Assembly: GCA_016185305.1 (NCBI GenBank) | Contig: JACPNV010000031.1 | Location: forward strand, 1 to 64,000 | Reading direction: 5' to 3' | DNA from: Actinomycetota bacterium | Lineage (GTDB): Bacteria > Actinomycetota > Acidimicrobiia > Acidimicrobiales > Acidimicrobilacustridaceae | Length of the DNA stretch: 64,000 nucleotides | Shown here: positions 27,857 through 35,273 of the stretch, one piece after another | How positions within the stretch are numbered: the first letter of the stretch is position 1 | How the letters are laid out: each line of letters starts with the position of its first letter | Notes under the pieces: generated by a model | Seen by the model: only the letters and a program-made list of their open reading frames with translations | Told to the model about the DNA's origin: nothing | Database searches by the model: none | Position numbers and translations under genes: made by a program

Positions 27857-28921
27857 GTGAGCGACACCTTTGCGATGGCCCGGGCGCGTCGCGCCTTGAT
27901 GGAAGCCGGGCTCGACGCGCATGTCCCGCTCGAGCGGACCAGCAGCGTCACGAACGAGGTGTGGCTGTCGCCCGACCTCGTCATCCGCGTGAACCGCCAG
28001 CCCAACCAGAGGCTGCGACGCGAAGCCGCGCTCGGCCCGATGCTTCCGTCCTCGGTCAACTATCCCGACGTGATCGCGTACGGCGGCCAACTCGGTGCCG
28101 ACTGGCTCATCCTCCGCCGGCACGCCGGCACGGTTCTGAGTCGTGCGTGGCCGGCCATGACCGCTGAGGAACGTCGCGAAGCGGTGCGCCAGTTCGCGCA
28201 GATCCTGCGCAACCTGCACGGCGTCGAGTGCCCGACCGACCTCCCCGAGATCGACACACCCCAACTCATCGGCGGCCATGGCTTCAACGCGGTAGATCCA
28301 CTGCTCGCCGCGCTCGACAAGACCGCCACACTGCAATATGTCGACGCCTTGTTCGTCGATCGGCTCCGCCAGCTCGTCCTCGACACGTCGTCGGTCGTCG
28401 AGCCGTATGACACGACCCATCTCGTACATGGCGATCTCCACTTCGAGAACGTGCTCTGGGATGGGGCAACCATCACCGCCCTGTTGGACTTCGAGTGGTC
28501 GCACGGCGCGCCAGCCGACGTCGACCTCGACATCTTCCTGCGCTTCTGTGCCTACCCGTTCCTGCACGTCGCCGAGGACTACGAGCACCTCACGCGCACC
28601 GAGGACTACGCGCCGATCCCCTACTGGCTGGCCGAGGACTACCCCGAGCTGTTCAGCACGCCGCATGTGTTCGAGCGCACCCAGCTCTACTGCATCGCGT
28701 ACGACATCCGCGAGCTGTTGCTGTTCCCGCCACCGCGTCCGCCGCGTGAGCTGTCCAAATACCATCCCTACAACCGGCTCGACCTCGTGCTGCGGAAGTT
28801 CAGCCACCTCCATCGCCTGGCCGGGCGCGAATCGTTCGATCAGATGAGCATGGAGAGCAGCCTGTCGCTCGGGCCCGTGCCCGGCGTACCGCCCGACGCC
28901 GTCCCGCCGCTGGCCGGCTGA
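27857..28921 (+). CDS. APH-like phosphotransferase
   Basis: The 354-aa protein has the aminoglycoside-phosphotransferase (APH/ChoK) kinase fold: an N-lobe with SVTNEVWLSPDLVIRVN, the catalytic loop HGDLHFENVLWD, and the metal-binding DFEW in ALLDFEWSHG. It is unlikely to be a resistance gene. APH-like kinases also act on acyl and sugar substrates, and the same domain is fused to acyl-CoA dehydrogenases in human ACAD10 and ACAD11. Here it sits between a PhyH-type oxygenase and an acyl-CoA ligase, so a hydroxylated acyl substrate is a reasonable guess. The start is GTG 27857; a Met six codons in is the alternative. Confidence 0.85.
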   Translation: MSDTFAMARARRALMEAGLDAHVPLERTSSVTNEVWLSPDLVIRVNRQPNQRLRREAALGPMLPSSVNYPDVIAYGGQLGADWLILRRHAGTVLSRAWPAMTAEERREAVRQFAQILRNLHGVECPTDLPEIDTPQLIGGHGFNAVDPLLAALDKTATLQYVDALFVDRLRQLVLDTSSVVEPYDTTHLVHGDLHFENVLWDGATITALLDFEWSHGAPADVDLDIFLRFCAYPFLHVAEDYEHLTRTEDYAPIPYWLAEDYPELFSTPHVFERTQLYCIAYDIRELLLFPPPRPPRELSKYHPYNRLDLVLRKFSHLHRLAGRESFDQMSMESSLSLGPVPGVPPDAVPPLAG

Positions 28922-28987
28922 CCACTGAGTGGCCTCCGACCTCATCGCACGATCCGTCTTGTACGGGATGGATCGACCTCCGCGAGA

Positions 28988-30535
28988 ATGGGAGGCGTGC
29001 CACCGCCGCCGACGACCAGCACCCTCGACACGCTCTGGCGGTCTGCCGATCCCGCCGCGGTGGCGGTACACGATCGGTCCCGCGAACCGATCTTCTACCG
29101 CGAGCTCGGTGAGCGGATCGAGCGGGCCGCGTCGGCGCTGCGGGCGGCGGGCATGGGTGCCGGCGACGTCGTCGGAATCGTGCTGCCGAACGGCGTCGAC
29201 TTCCTCGTCGCGTTCCTCGCGGTCACGTCGGCTCGCGCCGTCGCCGCGCCGCTGAACCCCTCGTACACCGCGGCCGAGCTGGCGTTCTCTCTGGGCGACG
29301 CGCGGGCGAGGGCGGTGCTCGCCGCCGAGACGACATCCGACGCTCTCGCCGCGGCGGCGTCAGCCTCACGACTCCCGGTCTGGACGATGCCCGACCTCGA
29401 AACATCCGGGGCGAGCGCGCGTCTACTCGATGCTCCCTCCCCAAACGACGTGGCGCTGTTCCTGCACACGAGCGGCACGACGAGCCGGCCCAAAGGTGTG
29501 CCGCTGACGCAAGGCGCCCTGATGGCATCGCTCGACAACATCGTCGCGACGTACGCGCTCTCTGCCGACGACCGGTCGGTGGTGGTGATGCCGCTGTTCC
29601 ACGTGCATGGGCTCATCGGCGTCACGCTCTCGACGCTCCGCTCGGGGGGGACGTTGGCCCTTCCGCCCCGCTTCTCGGCCTCGTCGTTCTGGGAAGAGGT
29701 TCGAGCGCTCGGTGCGACGTGGTACTCCGCGGTGCCGACGATCCACCAGATCCTCCTGCAGCGCGCCCGCAAGCTTCCCGACGAACCGGCGCGGCTCCGC
29801 TTCATCCGGTCGTGCAGCGCGTCGCTTCCCCCGGCGACGCTGCGCGATGTCGAGGCCAGCTTCGACGCACCGGTGCTCGAGGCCTACGGCATGACCGAGG
29901 CCGCACACCAGGTCGCATCGAACCCGCTGCCTCCGGCCGCGCACAGGCCGGGGTCGGTCGGGCTCGGCACGGGTGTGGAGGTCACGATCCGCGACGAGCG
30001 GGGCCAGGTGCTCGCGTTCGGCGCGCATGGTGAGGTCTGTGTGCGCGGCCCGAACGTGATGCTCGGCTACCAGACGAACGACGAAGCACGCGGCGACCGA
30101 CCTGCGCCCGATCCGAACATCGCGGCGTTCTTCCCTGACGGTTGGTTCCGCACGGGCGATCAGGGCGTGCTCGGTCCCGACGGGTACCTGTCGCTCACCG
30201 GACGCATCAAAGAGCTCATCAACCGCGGCGGTGAGAAGATCTCCCCGCTCGAAGTCGACGCCGTGCTGCTCGAGCATCCCGCTGTCGCCGAAGCGGTGTG
30301 CTTCGCCGTGCCCCACGACAAGTACGGCGAGGAGGTCGAGGCCGTGGTCGTGACCGCGCCGGGAACAGCGATCGACCTCGACGACGTGGCGCGCTTCTGC
30401 CTCGACCGCCTCGCCGGCTTCAAGGTCCCGAAGCGCATCCACCTCACTGACGCGATACCCCGCACCGCCACCGGAAAGGTCCAGCGCCGTTTCGTCGCCG
30501 CCGCGTTCAGGGAGGTGCCGGGTGGGCGCGCCTGA
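28988..30535 (+). CDS. AMP-forming acyl-CoA synthetase
   Basis: The ANL-family enzyme activates a carboxylate to acyl-AMP and then to acyl-CoA. Motifs in order are the P-loop LHTSGTTSRPKGVP, the substrate-region EAYGMTEAAHQV, the ATP-binding GWFRTGDQGVLGPDGYLSLTGR, and the catalytic Lys in PRTATGKVQRR. The overall pattern resembles the oxalate-CoA ligase (Pcs60/AAE3) branch, but a medium- or long-chain substrate is also possible. The ATG at 28988 gives 515 aa, a normal length. The last 14 bp overlap the ThDP enzyme gene, so the two products are probably made together and used in sequence. Confidence 0.9.
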   Translation: MGGVPPPPTTSTLDTLWRSADPAAVAVHDRSREPIFYRELGERIERAASALRAAGMGAGDVVGIVLPNGVDFLVAFLAVTSARAVAAPLNPSYTAAELAFSLGDARARAVLAAETTSDALAAAASASRLPVWTMPDLETSGASARLLDAPSPNDVALFLHTSGTTSRPKGVPLTQGALMASLDNIVATYALSADDRSVVVMPLFHVHGLIGVTLSTLRSGGTLALPPRFSASSFWEEVRALGATWYSAVPTIHQILLQRARKLPDEPARLRFIRSCSASLPPATLRDVEASFDAPVLEAYGMTEAAHQVASNPLPPAAHRPGSVGLGTGVEVTIRDERGQVLAFGAHGEVCVRGPNVMLGYQTNDEARGDRPAPDPNIAAFFPDGWFRTGDQGVLGPDGYLSLTGRIKELINRGGEKISPLEVDAVLLEHPAVAEAVCFAVPHDKYGEEVEAVVVTAPGTAIDLDDVARFCLDRLAGFKVPKRIHLTDAIPRTATGKVQRRFVAAAFREVPGGRA

Positions 30536-32204
30536 GAACGACGAGGCGCCGGGCGGGCATCAGATCACCGGCGGGCACCTCGTTGCCCGTGCCCTGCGGG
30601 CCGAAGGCGTCGACGCCATCTTCACGCTCTGCGGCGGGCACATCATCGACATCTACGAGGGATGCCTCGACGAGGGCATCCGCATCATCGACGTCCGCCA
30701 CGAGCAGACCGCTGCCCACGCGGCTGATGCGTACGCGCGCCTGACCGGTGTGCCGGGCGTGGCGGTCGTGACCGCAGGTCCGGGCACCACCGACGCCGTC
30801 ACCGGGGTTGCCAACGCCTTCCGAGCACAGGTCCCGATGCTTGTGATCGGGGGGCAAGCAGCTCGCCGCCAGTACCACCAGGGCGGGCTGCAGGAGCTCG
30901 ACCATGTGTCGCTGATGAAGCCGATCACCAAGTTCGCGACCGCAGTGCTCGACACCGAGCGGATCCCCGAGCTCGTCTCGATGGCCTTCCGTGAGGCGTT
31001 CAACGGCCGGCCGGGCCCGGTCTTCCTCGAGATCCCGCGCGACGTCCTCGATGCAGGCGTCGACGAGCGCGACGTCGTCTTCCCCCAGCGCTACCGCACG
31101 ACTGGACGCGCGCACGGCGATCCGGTTCTCGTCCAGGAGGCTGCCGATGTCCTCTCGCGAGCCAAGCGGCCGGTCGTGCTCGCTGGCAGCCAGGTATGGC
31201 ACGCCCGGGCAAGCGATGTCCTCGCCGAGCTCGCGGAGGCCGTCCAAGCTCCGACCTACCTCAACGGCGCGGCGCGGGGTTCGTTTCCGCGCGACTTCGA
31301 GCTCACCTTCAACCGGTCGCGCCGACCGGCGCTCGCCGACGCCGACGCCGTGCTCGTCGTCGGGACCCCGTTCGACTTCCGGCTGGGCTACGGCCGGCGC
31401 ATCGGGCCCAAGGCGTCGGTCATCCAGGTCGACCTCGACGCAAGCGAGCTCGGCCACAACCGCGACGTCGACGTGGCGATCGCCGGCGATGCGAAGGCGG
31501 TGATGGGCCAGCTCGTGGCTGCGAGTGACCGGCGCGCGTCGACCTCTCCGTGGTTGACCGCGCTCCGAGCCACCGAAGCCGCTCGGCTCGAAGCCGACCG
31601 GCCGTTCCTCACCTCCGACGCAGTACCGATCCACCCGTTGCGCCTCGCGCGCGAGATCGACGACTTCCTGCTCGACGACTCGTACTTCATCGGCGACGGT
31701 GGTGACGTCGTGACGATCTCCGCCAGCGCGATAACGCCGCGGCGGCCCGGCCACTGGCTGGACCCCGGTCCGCTCGGCACGCTTGGGGTCGGCACGCCGT
31801 TCGCCATCGCCACGAAGACGGTGATGCCGCGCGCTGACGTCGTCTGCCTCTTCGGCGATGGCGCGTTCGGCTGCACCGGCTTCGACTACGACACGCTCAT
31901 CCGCTTCGGCCTGCCGGTGGTGGGTGTGGTGGGGAACAACGCGGCGTGGAACCAGATCCGGTTCGGCCAGATCGCCCGGTATGGCAAGGGCGAGCGGGGC
32001 GATGCCGCCAACCTGCTCGATCCGACTCGCTACGACCGCGTCGTCGAGGCGCTCGGCGGCTACGGCGAGCTCGTCACCGAACCCGACGGCATCCGCCCTG
32101 CGCTCGACCGCGCTCGCGAGTCTGGTTTGCCGGCACTTGTCAACGTGATGATCGACCCCGACGTCTACAGCAGTGGAACCCAGAACCAGACGATGTACTC
32201 GTAG
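30522..32204 (+). CDS. ThDP-dependent enzyme (2-hydroxyacyl-CoA lyase / oxalyl-CoA decarboxylase / acetolactate-synthase family)
   Basis: The 560-aa protein has all three domains of the acetolactate-synthase group. The pyrimidine-binding domain carries the catalytic Glu (DVRHEQTAAHAADAYAR), a central domain follows, and the PP domain has the ThDP motif from GDGAFGCTGFDYDT to NNAAWNQ. Family members break a bond next to a carbonyl. The ligase gene that overlaps it favours an acyl-CoA substrate, so either oxalyl-CoA decarboxylase or 2-hydroxyacyl-CoA lyase fits better than acetolactate synthase. No small regulatory (ilvN-like) subunit gene follows. The start is GTG 30522. Confidence 0.88.
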   Translation: MGAPENDEAPGGHQITGGHLVARALRAEGVDAIFTLCGGHIIDIYEGCLDEGIRIIDVRHEQTAAHAADAYARLTGVPGVAVVTAGPGTTDAVTGVANAFRAQVPMLVIGGQAARRQYHQGGLQELDHVSLMKPITKFATAVLDTERIPELVSMAFREAFNGRPGPVFLEIPRDVLDAGVDERDVVFPQRYRTTGRAHGDPVLVQEAADVLSRAKRPVVLAGSQVWHARASDVLAELAEAVQAPTYLNGAARGSFPRDFELTFNRSRRPALADADAVLVVGTPFDFRLGYGRRIGPKASVIQVDLDASELGHNRDVDVAIAGDAKAVMGQLVAASDRRASTSPWLTALRATEAARLEADRPFLTSDAVPIHPLRLAREIDDFLLDDSYFIGDGGDVVTISASAITPRRPGHWLDPGPLGTLGVGTPFAIATKTVMPRADVVCLFGDGAFGCTGFDYDTLIRFGLPVVGVVGNNAAWNQIRFGQIARYGKGERGDAANLLDPTRYDRVVEALGGYGELVTEPDGIRPALDRARESGLPALVNVMIDPDVYSSGTQNQTMYS

Positions 32205-32263
32205 CCTCGTGCGCCAAAGAGCGAGAGGGCGCGGCGCGGCGGACTGGGCACGCCGATAGCGAT

Positions 32264-33232
32264 CTACGTCTGTTCGGCATCGCGGCGATGGTCGTCGCTC
32301 GCGGGCTCGGGCGAGGCGTCTGGAGCCGCGGCCGGGGTTTGCTGCTCTGCTTCGATCTCGGGTGACGCTTCGGGCGGCACGAAGCGGTGGCCGTCGCGGT
32401 AGGGCTCGTCGCTGTCGCCGGGCCGGCGCCTCACGCCACCGATGAGCAGGACGAGGATCGCACCGGCGATCGCGAGCACGCTGGTCCAGATGTTCACGCG
32501 CAGGCCGAAGATCAGGTTGGCTGAATCTGACCGGAGTGACTCGACCCAGAGCCGTCCAAGGAAGTAGCCACCGATGTAGACCGCGAACAGCCGCCCGGGC
32601 CGGATCACCCGCTTCTTGTCGAGCCAGAGCAGGAGACCCACGAGCGCCAGGTTCCAGAGGGACTCGTAGAGAAAGGTCGGTTGGAACGTCGTGTCCGCGG
32701 GATAGGCGTTGCAGTTGTACTCGGTCGACTCGCGCACCCGGCAACTGATCTGCAGCCCCCAGGGCAGCTCCGTGGGCCGGCCGTAGAGCTCCTGGTTGAA
32801 CCAGTTGCCGAGCCGACCGATCGCTTGCGCGAGGGGGAGCGCGGGCGCAACCGTGTCAAGACCGGGCGGCAGCCGAAGGCCCTTCTTGTACGCGACGAAC
32901 AGCCCGACACCGACGCCGACGACGATCCCGCCCGGGATGCCCAAGCCGCCGTTCCAGATCGCGAACGCTTCCCAGGGGTTCTTGCCCTCACGGAAGTAGA
33001 GCTGGTTGTCGGTGATGACGTGGTAGAGCCGCGCACCGATGAGCCCGGCCGGCACGGCCCAAAGTGCGATCGTCGAGATGTCTTCGGGATCGCCACCGCG
33101 ATCGCGCCACCGGTTGCGGGCGAGCCACACGCCGAGCACGACGCCGGTGGCGATCATCAACCCGTAGGCGGTGAACGGGCCAAGCCTGTTGCTCGACGGG
33201 CTCGGTATGGCCGCGATCATGCTCATGAACAC
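32264..33232 (-). CDS. lgt: Prolipoprotein diacylglyceryl transferase
   Basis: Lgt transfers diacylglycerol from phosphatidylglycerol to the lipobox cysteine of prolipoproteins in the plasma membrane. The signature GRLGNWFNQELYG is intact, as are GARLYHVI and GGLGIPGGIV. Seven hydrophobic helices fit the family. The C-terminus carries an extra acidic, Pro/Ala-rich tail of about 60 residues after the last helix (RRRPGDSDEPYRDG...), as is common in actinobacteria. The start is GTG 33232; ATG codons two and four positions on are alternatives. A TANNNT-type -10 (TAGGGT, 33245-33240) lies 7 nt upstream, so the message may be leaderless. Confidence 0.95.
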   Translation of the reverse strand: MFMSMIAAIPSPSSNRLGPFTAYGLMIATGVVLGVWLARNRWRDRGGDPEDISTIALWAVPAGLIGARLYHVITDNQLYFREGKNPWEAFAIWNGGLGIPGGIVVGVGVGLFVAYKKGLRLPPGLDTVAPALPLAQAIGRLGNWFNQELYGRPTELPWGLQISCRVRESTEYNCNAYPADTTFQPTFLYESLWNLALVGLLLWLDKKRVIRPGRLFAVYIGGYFLGRLWVESLRSDSANLIFGLRVNIWTSVLAIAGAILVLLIGGVRRRPGDSDEPYRDGHRFVPPEASPEIEAEQQTPAAAPDASPEPASDDHRRDAEQT

Positions 33233-33280
33233 GGCGGCGACCCTAGTCCGTTCAACCGGGCGCGCGAACGTCGCGACGCT

Positions 33281-33300
33281 GGCTAAAGCTGGCTAAAGCT
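33281..33300. repeat. 10-bp tandem duplication at a stop codon
   Basis: The unit ggctaaagct occurs twice in direct succession. The stop codon of the acyl-CoA dehydrogenase (33293-33295) lies in the second copy, so the first copy repeats the 3' end of the gene just beyond its stop. It has no clear function and looks like a slippage product. Confidence 0.8.
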
Positions 33301-35092
33301 GATCGACGGGAACCGCCATCGTGGTGGCATAACCGGCCGTCACGGCGGGTGCGAGTGAGGTCGCCGCCGGCAAGATGTTCTCGCAGAAGAACACCGCGGT
33401 GGCCAGCTTCGCTTCGAGGAACGCCCGGTCGCCCTCGCCTGCGTCGAGGGCCTGCTTGGCGGCGATCGCCTGCTTCGCCATGAGCCATCCGGCGGTCACC
33501 AGGCTGAACATGCGGAGGTACGGCGAGGCACCGGCCAGCGCGTCGCGGGGGTCTTCCATCCCCTGCTTCATGATCCAGTAGGTCGTGTCGGCCAGCTTGG
33601 TGAGCGCGTCGGCGAGGTTCGAGCGGATCGGGCCGAGCTGGGCGCCCCCCCGGAGCAGCACCGGGTCGAGCGTGGCGATGATCGACAGGAACTCGGTCAC
33701 CACCGCACCACCCTTCATCGGCAGCTTGCGGCCGACGAGGTCCATCGCTTGGATGCCGTTGGTGCCCTCATAGATGGGTGCGATGCGCGAGTCGCGGAAG
33801 TGCTGGGGAGCGCCCGACTCCTCGATGTAGCCCATCCCCCCGAAGATCTGGATCGTGAGCGACGCAACCTCCACGCCCATGTCGGTGCACCATGCCTTGG
33901 CGATGGGTGTGAGGAGCTCGACGAAGTCTTCTCTCACCTCGCGCATCTCGGGATCAGGGTGATGGCGCGCCAAGTCGATCGACTCGGCCTCGACGTAGAT
34001 GATGGCCCGCATGGCCTCGATGAGCGACTTCTGGGTCATCAGCATGCGCCGAACATCGGGATGCTCCACGATGAGCGACTGCTCGCCGGCCAGGCTGCCG
34101 ACGGCGCGGCCCTGCCGGCGCTCCTGCGCATACTGCTTCGCGTCCTGGTAGGCGCGCTAGGCGATGGCGAGCCCTTCGAGACCGACGGACAGCCGGGCGT
34201 TGTTCATCATCGTGAACATGTAGCGCATGCCCTGGTTCTCCTCGCCGATGAGGTAACCGATGGCGCCCCCGTCCTCGCCGTAGGACATCACGCAGGTCGG
34301 GCTGGCCTTGATGCCCATCTTGTGCTCGATGGAGACGCACCGGACATCGTTGCGATCGCCGAGCGAGCCGTCGTCGTTGACGAGGAACTTCGGCACCACG
34401 AAGCACGAGATGCCCTTGGTGCCCGGAGGTGCGTCGGGCGTGCGCGCGAGCACGAGATGCACGATGTTGGCGGCCATGTCGTGCTCGCCGAACGTGATGA
34501 AGATCTTCGTGCCGGTGACGCGATACGTGCCGTCGTCCTGCTTCACGGCCCGGGTGCGCACGGCACCCACATCGGAGCCTGCCTGAGGCTCGGTGAGGTT
34601 CATGGTGCCGGACCACTCGCCGGTGACCATCCGCCGGACGTAGACCTCCTTCTGCTCCTCGCTGCCGTGCTCGAGCAGCATCTCGATCGCGCCCTGGGTG
34701 AGCAGCGGCGCCATCGAGAACGCCATGTTGGCGGACGTGATGACCTCCTGCATCGCCATCGCCATGACCCACGGGAAACTGCCGCCGCCGTGCTCGGCGG
34801 GAAACGGCACCGCCCCCCAGCCGGCAGAGACGTACTGCTCGTAGGCGTCGCGGAACCCGGCCGGGGTCGTCACCGTGTTCGTGGACGGGTCATGAACGCT
34901 CCCCTGCTCGTCGCCGGGGCGGTTCAGCGGTCCGACTTGATCGGCCACGAATCGGCCGTACTCCTCCAGCACGCCTTTGACCGTCTCAGGATCGGTGTGC
35001 TTGTAGGTCTCGAGCTGGCAGAGCTCGTCCATATCGACAAGATGGTCGAGAACGAAGTTGATGTCGCGGTACGGAGGTCGGTAGTCAGCCAC
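33293..35092 (-). pseudogene. Acyl-CoA dehydrogenase (FadE type, about 600 aa) interrupted by an amber codon
   Basis: The frame from GTG 35092 (VADYRPPYRDINF) to 33293 encodes the long acyl-CoA dehydrogenase type with an extra C-terminal domain: the N-terminal helical domain, the flavin-binding GTMNLTEPQAGSDVG and GTKIFITFGEHD, and the C-terminal GTNGIQAMDLVGRKL. One TAG (34157-34159) interrupts it in GLEGLAIA*RAYQDAKQYA, where relatives have a Glu. The frame is unchanged on both sides, so a single G-to-T change (GAG to TAG) explains it. As it stands the product ends before the catalytic and tetramer-forming C-terminal half. Recent mutation, sequencing error, or suppression are the options; nothing nearby suggests programmed readthrough. 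Confidence 0.88.
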
Positions 35093-35273
35093 GCCGGACA
35101 GGGTACGCAATCCCGAAACCAGCCGTGGCGCCGACCAGTGCAGTCGCTTTTCGAGCGCCACACGCCGAAACTTGCCAAGATTCCCTTCTCTGAGATCTGC
35201 GCACGGCGACGAGCACCTGCCGTAGCCCGTCGGGCCGAAGAGACCCGACGAGGCGGGCCGAAGGAGGAGAGGC

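Noticed and set aside
27857-28921. APH-like gene as an aminoglycoside-resistance determinant
   Set aside because: The kinase motifs are those of the broad APH/choline-kinase superfamily and the neighbours are acyl-CoA enzymes; nothing points to a resistance cassette.
30507-32744. 745-codon minus-strand frame opposite the ThDP enzyme
   Set aside because: It lies antisense to a complete ThDP enzyme and has no domain or start signal.
34157-34159. Amber codon as a programmed pyrrolysine or readthrough site
   Set aside because: Acyl-CoA dehydrogenases do not use pyrrolysine, relatives have Glu there, and no special structure follows the codon. A point mutation or error is simpler.
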